The notes beneath the pieces were generated by a model that was not told the origin of the DNA, ran no database searches, and saw only the letters and a list, made by a program, of their open reading frames with translations. The position numbers and the translations under genes are program-made. A stretch of DNA of 15,549 bases. It comes from CAZCBN01 sp964496975. GTDB lineage: Bacteria > Planctomycetota > Phycisphaerae > Phycisphaerales > UBA1924. Every line of letters starts with the position of its first letter. Position 1 is the first letter of the stretch. This document shows positions 7,416 to 13,972 of this stretch, piece after piece. Location: assembly GCA_964496975.1 (NCBI GenBank), contig CAZCBN010000073.1, positions 1-15,549 on the forward strand, written 5' to 3'.

Positions 7416-8060
7416 ATGCAGCGCACGTCGATCGTTCTGGCGGCACTCGCGTCCGTCAGCGCCCTGGCTTCGGCGCAGTTCGGCACCAACCTGCTGCTGA
7501 ACAACACGTTCGAGAGCGGCAGCACGTTCCTGGGCCGGCCCAACAACTGGGAGCGGCTCAACAACACCGCCGGCGGCTGGACCACGGCCTTCAACCGCAC
7601 CCCCGGCGGCCTGCGGTCGCTCTCGGTGCCCGCGGTGAACGGCTTCCAGGCCTGGCGCACCATCGCGGCCGACCGGCCCACGTTCATCGAGGTGCCCCCG
7701 GTGGCCAATGGCGGCCCGCTCACGTTCTCGGTCTGGTACCTCATGCCGGGCGACGTGAACGCCGCCGTCGTCGGCGCGTCCATCCAGTGGTTCAGCGCCA
7801 CCGGCACGGGCCTCGGCGCCACGGGCGACCTGCCCATCACCGACCGCAACACCAACAGCCAGTGGCGGCAGTACAGCGTCGAGCTCACCCCGCCGCAGGG
7901 CGCGACCCGGGCCAACGTGCAGCTCTTCTGCTTCAACCCGGACATGGCGGACCCGCCGGCCAGCGGCATCGTCTACTTTGACGACGTCGCGCTCGTGCAG
8001 GCCCCCGGCGCCACCGCGTGCAGCCCGCTCGACTTCGCCGAGCCCTTCGCCGTGCTCGAC
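7416..8060 (+). CDS. Secreted two-module protein with dockerin halves, 5' part up to the N gap
   Basis: First 215 codons of a gene interrupted by unknown bases. ATG 7416 is preceded by AAGGAG (7402-7407). A signal peptide covers residues 1-20, ending LASA/Q. Residues about 24-200 form a beta-sandwich-like module of the carbohydrate-binding/DUF642 sort: NLLLNNTFES at its start, LTFSVWYLMPG and VVGASIQWF in the middle, QWRQYSVELTPP, and IVYFDDVALVQ at its end. CSPLDFAEPFAVLD follows, the first half of a GC-type dockerin, and stops exactly at the gap. The sequence after the gap resumes in another frame but fits the next part of the same motif, so this is very probably one gene running to 8794. 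Function: likely surface-attached or matrix protein; ligand unknown. Confidence 0.8.
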
Positions 8061-8070
8061 NNNNNNNNNN
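8061..8070. other. Assembly gap (10 N)
   Basis: Ten unknown bases in the middle of a dockerin-like motif. The left side ends on codon GAC of VLD; the right side begins with the third base of a codon followed by GAC TCG GCC. The true gap must be 2 more than a multiple of 3 to keep the frame, so ten is a placeholder. Confidence 0.97.
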
Positions 8071-8794
8071 CGACTCGGCCGACCTGCTGATCGCCATCGA
8101 CCGCGTGGCCGACGACGAGACCCTCTTCGACGCCAGCGAGAACCGCGTCGGCAACCCGAGCTTCGAGATCTCGGCCAACCCCGACGACACGCCCGACAAC
8201 GGCCCCATCCCCGAGGGCTGGTTCGACTTCGGCTATGACCCCGGCACCGCCTTCTACGAGACCAGCAACCAGAACGGCGCCCCCGCGGCCCGCACCGGCA
8301 CCCGCTTCGTCCGCGCGGGCGATGACGGCGAGCCCGGCGGCTTCCACGGCTGGACCACGCAGCCCGTCAACGCCGCCGAGTTCAACCTCGACTCGCCCCT
8401 CGTCTTCGAGGGCTACTTCAACGTGCCGCAGAGCATCAACGCCGCCGTCGTCGGCGTGAAGCTCGAGTTCCTCGACGTCAACCCGAACGGCACCTACGGC
8501 GCCTTCCTGGGCACCACCGGCGACCTCATCATCTCCAACGGCTCGCCCACCAACGGCTGGGAGCTCTTCCGCTTCACCCGCCAGCCCAACACGCTCGTCG
8601 CCGGCGCCGACGTCGTGCGGCCCCTCGTCTTCCTCTTCAGCCCGGACGGCACCCCCATCACCGGCAACATCTACTTCGATGACATCTTCATCGGCCAGCA
8701 GGACATCGCCCGCGGCGACTTCGACAACAGCGGCGCGACCGACTTCTTCGACGTGCTCGAGGCCGTCTCGCAGATCGAGGCCGGCTGCCCGTAA
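8071..8794 (+). CDS. Secreted two-module protein with GC-type dockerin, 3' part after the N gap
   Basis: Continuation of the gene that begins at 7416; reading codons start at 8072 and give 240 residues to TAA 8792-8794. It opens with DSADLLIAIDRVADD, the end of the first dockerin half, then a second beta-sandwich-like module: NPSFEIS, EGWFDFGYDPG, INAAVVGVKLEFLD, LGTTGDLIIS, and NIYFDDIFIGQ. Several of these line up with the first module (NAAVVGA, GATGDLPI, IVYFDDVALVQ), so the gene holds an internal duplication. The end, GDFDNSGATDFFDVLEAVSQIEAGCP (quoted as separate motifs: DFDNSGATDFFD and IEAGCP), is the second dockerin half with the terminal GC signature. An independent gene starting in the gap is the alternative; no ribosome site supports it. 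Confidence 0.78.
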
Positions 8795-8850
8795 TGCCCC
8801 GCGCCGCGCGGCGGAGACCCCGCCCGATCGACGTCTGACCTAGACCTTCG

Positions 8851-8878
8851 CAACGCCGGCGCTCACACGCCGGCGTTG
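8851..8878 (+). terminator. Rho-independent terminator after the dockerin-protein gene
   Basis: Perfect 11-bp stem (8851-8861 with 8868-8878), 6-base loop, then TCATTTTT. It lies 57 bp after the stop codon in the convergent gap and points along the plus strand. Confidence 0.85.
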
Positions 8879-8996
8879 TCATTTTTGGCAACTCGACGAC
8901 AAACGACGCCGCACCCGCCGCGCGCCGCGACGATGACCGACGCCTCACGACGCGCACCGCGCGCACGGCGCGTCATGACATCGGGCCGCGGCTCCC

Positions 8997-10271
8997 TCAA
9001 GGGCAGCCGTCGTCAAACACGCGGAGGTAGCACAGCACGTCGAAAAAGTCGGCGGACCCGCTGGCGTCGTAGTCGGACGCCGGGCCGCCCGCGGCGACGT
9101 CGGCCAGCAGGCGGGTGACATCCGCCGCGTCGGCCGCGCCGTCGCCGGTGAGGTCGGCCGGGCACTCGCCGCGGCCGGGCAGCGTGAGGCGGAAGGCCCG
9201 GACGACGGGCGCGGGCTCCGCCGGGTCGTCGTACAGGCCGAAGCCGGCGATCTGCCCGGCGTTGTTCACGCCGCGGGCCTCGAGCAGTTGCCACGACGCC
9301 GCGTCGGCGGGGGTGAGGAGCGCCTGCAGCTCAACCAGTCCCGTGCCCGCCGACCAGACAAACGCCGCGGGCCCCTCGGCCCGTTGCAGCGTGCCGACCA
9401 CCTCGCCCACGTCGTTGAGATCGTGCGCGACCGACCGCTCGGCGACGCCCTCGGCGTGCAAGAAGTGCGCCGTGAGCGCCGGCGCCCGGGCGATGTACGC
9501 CCGCGGCCCGGTCGCCGAGCCGGCCGCGCCGACGGCGTCGCCGGCGGTGTTCACCGCCGTGACGTGCGACCACGCCGCGCCCGAGACGAGCCCCGGCGCG
9601 GGCAGGTCGGTCTGCGTGGTCCAGACCGCGCCCTGGACAAGGCCTGAGCCGCCGAGGATCCACCCGCCGGCGAGGCCGCCCGCGGCGTGCTCCGCGCCGC
9701 TCGGCGCATCGGCGAGCGGGCCGAACGCGCCGCTGCGCCACACGAAGGCCTGCTCCCGCCGCACGCCGCCGGGGCCGATGGTCACGCCGACGATGATCGA
9801 GGCGTTCTGCGCCGCGCCGCGGGCGATCGCGCCCTGCAGCTCATCGGGTTGCCCCAGCACCTCGGGGAGCAGCGAGCCCGCGGGCCAGCGCAGCACCGAG
9901 CCGAGGAGGTCCTGCGCGTTCACCGCGCCCGATCCCACCACCGCGCCGCCGTCGATCGCCGCCGCGCCGGCGGGGGCGAAAAAGTCCGTGCGTTCGAGGG
10001 TTGCGAGGCCCGCCGATCGGGACCATCGAAACGCCGAGGCGATCTCCCCGCCGCGCAGCGTGCCCACCACCTCGCCCGATTCGCTGATGTCGTAGGCGAA
10101 CGCGGCGGGCGCGCCGTCGGTCTCCAGCAGGTCGATCGTCGCGAAGCCCGGCTCGCCGAGCGCCGGGGTGGCCGGCGTCGCCGCGAGCGCGGCCATCGCG
10201 GCGGCGGGGATCCGGCCGTTTCGGCGGCGACATCGGGCGGGGTGGGTTCGAGGGAGCGGGTGTGAGGCCAT
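8997..10271 (-). CDS. Extracellular HAF-repeat protein with GC-type dockerin
   Basis: A 424-aa secreted protein. After a basic n-region (RCRRRNGR, 13-20) comes an Ala-rich signal segment ending near PALG (about 39). The body holds repeats of the HAF type, each with a G-x-V-V-G turn and an A-F-x-W end: DISESGEVVGTLR to AFRW (61-83), VGVT to AFVW (161-178), VNTAGDAVG to RAYIA (240-261), LNDVGEVVGTLQ to AFVW (285-306) and VNNAGQIAGFG to RAFRL (335-361). This suggests a repeated beta fold. The C-terminus is a complete dockerin of two adjacent EF-hand-like halves (DLTGDGAADAADV at 373-385; SDYDASGSADFFDVL at 399-413), ending DDGCP. ATG 10271 gives a proper leader but has no clear ribosome site, so the start is uncertain. 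Function unknown; probably cell-surface or matrix. Confidence 0.8.
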   Translation of the reverse strand: MASHPLPRTHPARCRRRNGRIPAAAMAALAATPATPALGEPGFATIDLLETDGAPAAFAYDISESGEVVGTLRGGEIASAFRWSRSAGLATLERTDFFAPAGAAAIDGGAVVGSGAVNAQDLLGSVLRWPAGSLLPEVLGQPDELQGAIARGAAQNASIIVGVTIGPGGVRREQAFVWRSGAFGPLADAPSGAEHAAGGLAGGWILGGSGLVQGAVWTTQTDLPAPGLVSGAAWSHVTAVNTAGDAVGAAGSATGPRAYIARAPALTAHFLHAEGVAERSVAHDLNDVGEVVGTLQRAEGPAAFVWSAGTGLVELQALLTPADAASWQLLEARGVNNAGQIAGFGLYDDPAEPAPVVRAFRLTLPGRGECPADLTGDGAADAADVTRLLADVAAGGPASDYDASGSADFFDVLCYLRVFDDGCP

Positions 10272-10497
10272 ACCGATTGTTCCGCACTCAGGTGGGCGAG
10301 GGATGCCATCGGACGCAGGGGAACTCACCTGCACCCCGGTCTGCCGGTCGGCGCTCGTGCGGCGGCCGGGCCGATTGCCACGCCGACGGCCGGGAGGTGG
10401 TGGGGGTCCGGCGGAACGCGGCGGGCTTTCCCGGGGGGGATACCCAACCAGGTTTCGAAAATACACCCACCGAGGCGACCGGATCAAGGGGTGTTAC

Positions 10498-10511
10498 GGA
10501 AAACGCTTGCA
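10498..10511 (+). promoter_or_regulatory. LacI-family (cre-like) operator candidate over the -35 box
   Basis: GGAAAACGCTTGCA agrees with TGWAANCGNTNWCA at 9 of 11 fixed positions and has the core AAACGCTT. It overlaps the proposed -35 box TTGCAA (10507-10512), as the site at 5268 overlaps TTGACA. Confidence 0.45.
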
Positions 10512-10535
10512 ATCTGCCAAGAACAGGTGTATTTT
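10507..10535 (+). promoter_or_regulatory. Sigma-70-type promoter of the PEP-CTERM gene
   Basis: TTGCAA (10507-10512), a 17-bp spacer, then TATTTT (10530-10535). Transcription would start near 10542, about 45 bp before ATG 10586. This is the best-formed promoter in the window. Confidence 0.55.
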
Positions 10536-10540
10536 GTCGG

Positions 10541-10561
10541 AACGCTTGTTCAGCGTTTTCA
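10541..10561. promoter_or_regulatory. Inverted repeat / second operator candidate at the transcription start
   Basis: AACGCT (10541-10546) and AGCGTT (10552-10557) are a perfect inverted repeat with 5 bases between. The minus strand of 10548-10561 reads TGAAAACGCTGAAC, 9 of 11 fixed positions of the cre consensus. It sits just after the promoter and could block initiation or form a small 5' hairpin. Confidence 0.4.
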
Positions 10562-10585
10562 GTCCCACAGAAAGAGGGGGTTCCC

Positions 10586-11257
10586 ATGAAGAGTGCGTTG
10601 TTCTGCTTGGCCGCCGTCGCGGCCGCCGCTGGTCTTGCCTCCGCGCAAAACCTGCTCGTCAACGGTGACCTGGAGTCGCCCGCCGACGCCCCGAACGAGA
10701 CCGACATCACCGACGGCTGGACCCTGGTCGAGCCTGACACCGACAGCGCGGGCGGCGCCATCAACAGCGCCACGTTCGTCGGCTTCGCCAACCGCACGCC
10801 GGGCGGCGACCGCGGCCTCTGGTTCCGCTCCTTCGAGGGCGGCCTGGGCGGCGACGCGCCCTTCGCCGTGAACGCCACGCTCTTCCAGGACGTGGCCGCC
10901 ACCGCCGGCCAGTCCTACACCTTCTCGGCCTGGTTCCGCTTTGAGCGCTTCTACACCTCCGACAACACCATCCTCGCCATGCAGTTCCTCGACGCCGGCG
11001 ACAACGTCATCGACGTGGCCTTCGCCGACATCAACACCCTCAACGCCCGCGACGGCGAGTGGCGCGAGTTCTCCGTGAGCGCGATCGCCGCGGCCGGCAC
11101 GGTCAAGATCCGCGCCGCCGTGGACTTCGCCGGCGGCCGCCTCGCCACCGGCAACCCGCAGTCGGCCTTCGTCGACGACCTGCGCCTGGTCCCGGCCCCC
11201 TCGGCCGCGGCCCTGCTCGCCCTCGGCGGTCTCGCCGTCGGCCGTCGTCGCCGCTAA
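10586..11257 (+). CDS. Secreted PEP-CTERM-type sorting-domain protein with beta-sandwich module
   Basis: A 223-aa exported protein. ATG 10586 follows GAGGGGG (10574-10580) by five bases. Signal peptide 1-20 ends LASA/Q. The mature part starts QNLLVNGDLES, then a single beta-sandwich-like module (YTFSAWFRFERF, ILAMQFLDAGDNVID, EWREFSVSA, SAFVDDLRLV) similar to those of the gene at 7416, suggesting a carbohydrate- or matrix-binding role. The C-terminal 22 residues are VPAP, a hydrophobic Ala/Leu/Gly helix and RRRR: a planctomycete version of the PEP-CTERM exosortase signal. An exosortase would process it during export; none is encoded here. It is transcribed from a promoter overlapped by LacI-type sites and ends at a strong terminator. 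Confidence 0.87.
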   Translation: MKSALFCLAAVAAAAGLASAQNLLVNGDLESPADAPNETDITDGWTLVEPDTDSAGGAINSATFVGFANRTPGGDRGLWFRSFEGGLGGDAPFAVNATLFQDVAATAGQSYTFSAWFRFERFYTSDNTILAMQFLDAGDNVIDVAFADINTLNARDGEWREFSVSAIAAAGTVKIRAAVDFAGGRLATGNPQSAFVDDLRLVPAPSAAALLALGGLAVGRRRR

Positions 11258-11329
11258 GCCGGAGGCACACGCCTCGCCCGATCGGCCCTTGCGCCGAACG
11301 GAATCGGATGAGGCCTTGGCACCCTGCAC

Positions 11330-11360
11330 GCACCGCCCGGCGACCTTCGCCGGGCGGTGC
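11330..11360 (+). terminator. Rho-independent terminator after the PEP-CTERM gene
   Basis: Perfect 14-bp stem (11330-11343 with 11347-11360), 3-base loop, then TGTTTTTGG. It is 73 bp after the stop codon in the convergent gap with the aminotransferase gene; the minus-strand side has no T-tract. Confidence 0.87.
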
Positions 11361-11463
11361 TGTTTTTGGTGGCGGCGGGCTGCCGCGGCGTTTCTGAAAG
11401 CGGCTGCGCAGCGACCGCGTCGCGGCGATCGCGGCGGCCTCCGCGTTCATCTCCCCGCCCGCT

Positions 11464-12768
11464 TCACTTCATCCCGGCAACGAACGACGCGAAGCGTTCG
11501 CACCCCGCGACGATCGTCTTCTCGCTGCACGCGAAGCTCAGCCGAACGCACGTCTTGCCGCAGCCGCCGAAGTCTTCGCCCGGCACAAACGCGAGGTCCT
11601 TCTCGGCGAGCAACGCCTCGCAGAGTTCGAGGGCGGTCGTGATCTTTGTCCCCCCAGGGCTGGTCTTGCCCAGCAGGGCCGAGATGTCGGGGAAGACATA
11701 AAACGCGCCGGTCGGCCTGGGGCACGAGACGCCGGGGATCTTCGCGAGCAGGCCGTGGATCAGCTCGCCCCGCTTCGCGAAGCTCTGCCGCATCGTCTCG
11801 ACGCTCTTGCCGACGTCGGGGTCGGTGAGCGCCCGGCGGATGGCGGGGTAGATGAAGCTCGTGATGTTCGTGCTCATCTGGCCCTGCAGCGTGCCGACGG
11901 CCTTGATGAACTTCTTGCCGAACTCCCCGGGCATGCCGAGGTAGCCGACGCGCCACCCCGTCATGGCAAAGGCCTTGCTCAGGCCGTTCAGCGTGATCGT
12001 CCGCTCGGCCACTTCAGGGACGCTGCCGATGGAGAAGTGCTCGATCCCGCCGTAGGCGATCTTCTCGTAGATCTCGTCGCTCAGGATCAGCAGCTCGGGT
12101 GCCACCGTCGCGGCCTTTTCCGCGACGACCGCGGCGAGGGCCCGCAGCTCGGCCTCGGTGTACATCGTGCCGCACGGGTTGCTCGGGCTGTTGATGATCA
12201 GCAGGCGGCTCCTCGGCGTGATGGCGTCGGCGAGCTGCTTGGGCGTGATCTTGAAGTCCCGGCTCGCCGGCCCATCAATCGGCACCGTCACGCCGCCCGC
12301 CAGCTCGCAGATGGGCTCGTAGCTCACCCACGCCGGCACGGGCAGCAGCATCTCCCAAGGCTTGCCGTCGGGTGCCCGGCCGCCGAAGAGGCAGTGCATC
12401 GCGGTGTACAGGCTGTGCTTGCCGCCGGCGGAGATGCCGACGTGCTCGGGCGTCAGGCCCCGGATGCCGTTCTCGCGTTCCAGTTTCTGCGCGATGCAGG
12501 CGAGCGTTTCGTTGTCGCCCAGCGTCGGCATGTACTTGGTCTGCCCTGCGTCCAGCGCCGTCTTCGCCGAGTCCTTGATCGGCTGCGGCGTGTCAAAGTC
12601 CGGCTCGCCCGCGGCGAAGATCAGCACGTCCCGACCCTGGGCCCGCAGCTGCTTGGCGCGGTTCGTGAACGACACCGTGATCGACGGCTTGAGCGCCGTG
12701 ACGCGGGGCGAGAGGGAGGGCGTGGCGGTCTGTCCACGCGACGGGGCTGGCGCAAGATTGGTGGGCAT
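11464..12768 (-). CDS. aspC: Class I/II pyridoxal-phosphate aminotransferase, aspartate aminotransferase-like
   Basis: Cytoplasmic PLP enzyme, most similar in motifs to bacterial type Ib aspartate aminotransferases, which move the amino group between aspartate and 2-oxoglutarate. Of 434 aa, the first ~18 (Pro/Ala/Ser-rich) are extra to the usual ~400. Motifs: AAGEPDFDTP (52-61), TKYMPTLGDNETL (77-89), SAGGKHSLY (113-121), PVPAWVSYEP (143-152), INSPSNPCGTMY (192-203), LILSDEIYEKI (227-237), NGLSKAFAMTGWRVGYLG (261-278) with Lys265 the PLP lysine, PTGAFYVFPDIS (352-363) and VRLSFACSEKTI (408-419) with Arg409 expected to bind the substrate carboxylate. All key residues are present. ATG 12768 has no strong ribosome site but no better start fits. 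Exact substrate (aspartate, or another amino acid such as a prephenate-type acceptor) is not fixed by sequence. Confidence 0.92.
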   Translation of the reverse strand: MPTNLAPAPSRGQTATPSLSPRVTALKPSITVSFTNRAKQLRAQGRDVLIFAAGEPDFDTPQPIKDSAKTALDAGQTKYMPTLGDNETLACIAQKLERENGIRGLTPEHVGISAGGKHSLYTAMHCLFGGRAPDGKPWEMLLPVPAWVSYEPICELAGGVTVPIDGPASRDFKITPKQLADAITPRSRLLIINSPSNPCGTMYTEAELRALAAVVAEKAATVAPELLILSDEIYEKIAYGGIEHFSIGSVPEVAERTITLNGLSKAFAMTGWRVGYLGMPGEFGKKFIKAVGTLQGQMSTNITSFIYPAIRRALTDPDVGKSVETMRQSFAKRGELIHGLLAKIPGVSCPRPTGAFYVFPDISALLGKTSPGGTKITTALELCEALLAEKDLAFVPGEDFGGCGKTCVRLSFACSEKTIVAGCERFASFVAGMK

Positions 12769-13140
12769 ACGTGATGCTATCGAGGCGGCTCGCTCCACCG
12801 GGATACGTCCTCCCGCGGACGGCCGGCCGCGCGGGGCGATGAGCCCCCGACGCCGATCGGCCTTGCCCGGGGGGCGGCGCGACTCCGCCCGGCGTCCCCC
12901 GGGGAAGGCACGGGCGCGAATCGCACCAGCCGACCAACCCCGCGAAGGACTTCGGCAGAAAGACCGGCTACCATCCGGGGCCCCAACGGCGGCGGAGACC
13001 CAAGCAGGCTCCAAACGCCCGATGCGGGCTCGACGGCGGCAGCGGTTGCTCGGGCGTAGGCCGGCAGCCGGATGAGGCTCGGCGGGTTGGTGCCCGTCGG
13101 GCTTCGCCGACCGAGACATCTGGCACAGGAGCCGTTCCGC
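12769..13140. other. Divergent intergenic region, aminotransferase / rpsO
   Basis: A 372-bp G/C-rich gap with no gene I can support. It must hold divergent promoters, but none stands out; TACCAT at about 12968 is a weak -10 candidate. A 5-bp hairpin (13096-13100 with 13107-13111) lies about 16 bases before the rpsO ribosome site and could be part of an S15-responsive leader, though this is a guess. Confidence 0.4.
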
Positions 13141-13410
13141 ATGTCACTGGACCGCGAGGTCAAGCAAGCCGTTGTTTCGCAGCACGCCCGGCACGCCGGG
13201 GACTCGGGCTCGCCCGAGGTGCAGATCGCGCTGCTCACCAGCCGCATTCAGATGGTCGCCGCCCACCTCCGCGAGCACAAGCTCGACAAGCACGGCCGCC
13301 GCGGCCTGGTGCTGATGGTCGGCAAGCGCAACCGTCTGCTGCGCTACCTGCAGCGGACGAACGAAGAGCGGTACCGGGCCACCATCGCGGCCCTGGGCCT
13401 CCGCAAGTAA
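13141..13410 (+). CDS. rpsO: 30S ribosomal protein S15
   Basis: Complete S15, 89 aa, the standard length. It binds the central domain of 16S rRNA early in 30S assembly and helps the bridge to the 50S subunit. Diagnostic stretches are visible: the GDSGSPEVQIALLTSRI helix (20-36), LREHKLDKHGRRGLVLMVGKRNRLLRYL (43-70), ending in the usual tail with RYRATIAALGLRK. ATG 13141 is preceded by AGGAG (13127-13131) nine bases upstream; the in-frame ATG at 13072 would add residues foreign to the family. It is followed by a terminator and then pnp on the same strand, the widely conserved rpsO-pnp order. S15 often represses its own mRNA; no leader fold could be proven here. Confidence 0.98.
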   Translation: MSLDREVKQAVVSQHARHAGDSGSPEVQIALLTSRIQMVAAHLREHKLDKHGRRGLVLMVGKRNRLLRYLQRTNEERYRATIAALGLRK

Positions 13411-13420
13411 ACGAATCGTC

Positions 13421-13450
13421 GGCCCGCGTTCGACACCTCGAACGCGGGCC
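13421..13450 (+). terminator. Rho-independent terminator after rpsO
   Basis: Perfect 13-bp stem (13421-13433 with 13438-13450), 4-base loop, then TTTGTCG. The T-tract is short, so some readthrough into pnp is possible, as known for rpsO-pnp in E. coli. Confidence 0.8.
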
Positions 13451-13972
13451 TTTGTCGTTCCGGGGCCACGTTGGCAGGAGCGGCAGTCGGCGCAGCCCAG
13501 CGAACCCTCCCCCCTCTTCAGCCCTCGGCGGGCTTTGGGCGGGTCGGGGCCGCGGGTGCAACCGGGTCCGGGACCCGGGGTCTCGGAGCGGGGAAGCAGA
13601 GCCGGCCCGGCGCGTGTGGTCGCAGGCCGAACCATCGGTCCCCGTTCATCGAGCGAGCCGTCCGGGCCGCGAGGCCTGCCCTCGGTGGGGCAGGGCACGC
13701 ATCCGCCCGGTCGCACGCACGCACCGGTCGTCGCGGCCCGGGCCACTCCGCCCAGGCCGGCGAGCACGCCCGCTGGGTGACGCCTTCTGCCTTTCCTGTT
13801 CACGCGTGTCCCCGGTGCATCTCATCCGCCGCGTGCCGGCCCGGGCGATGTCTGGGAGCGGTCGGCCCGCGGCCCGTTGATGGGCCCCCACGCCGCTCGC
13901 CGCGCGGGGGACAGGCCGCCGAAGCGCGGCCGCCGGCGCCGCGCTTGGCGGCGACCAGAGAAGGGGATTCCT
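13451..13972. other. Long leader/intergenic region before pnp
   Basis: A 522-bp stretch between rpsO and pnp with no supportable gene: open frames across it are Arg/Pro/Ala-rich compositional artefacts that run into pnp in the wrong frame. A 7-bp hairpin is at 13562-13568/13572-13578. A larger hairpin lies against the pnp ribosome site. Either pnp has its own promoter here or it has a long 5' untranslated leader. No tRNA fold was seen. Confidence 0.5.
13915..13952 (+). promoter_or_regulatory. Stem-loop in the pnp leader
   Basis: Bases 13922-13930 pair perfectly with 13938-13946 around a 7-base loop, and 13915-13920 pair with 13947-13952 past one bulged G (13921), 15 pairs in all. It ends five bases before the ribosome site. 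In E. coli, PNPase represses its own mRNA after RNase III cuts a leader hairpin; this stem could play that part, by analogy only. Confidence 0.5.

Larger units (their letters stand above)
10272..10585. promoter_or_regulatory. Divergent intergenic region with LacI-type sites and a promoter
   Basis: A 314-bp gap between the HAF gene (leftward) and the PEP-CTERM gene (rightward). The left two thirds are G/C-rich with nothing recognised. The right third (10440-10570) is A/T-richer and holds a promoter and operator-like sites listed separately. The motif AACGCT occurs three times here: 10502-10507 and 10541-10546 on the plus strand and 10552-10557 on the minus strand. Confidence 0.5.

Noticed and set aside
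8061..8090. Genuine frameshift or pseudogene in the dockerin-protein gene
   Set aside because: The frame change falls exactly on ten Ns of unknown true length, so it is an assembly artefact until sequenced.
13072..13140. Longer rpsO start at ATG 13072
   Set aside because: The added residues do not belong to S15, and ATG 13141 has AGGAG at proper spacing and gives the standard 89 aa.
12769..13140. Small gene between the aminotransferase and rpsO
   Set aside because: Open frames here are only continuations of antisense or shadow frames without ribosome sites or motifs.
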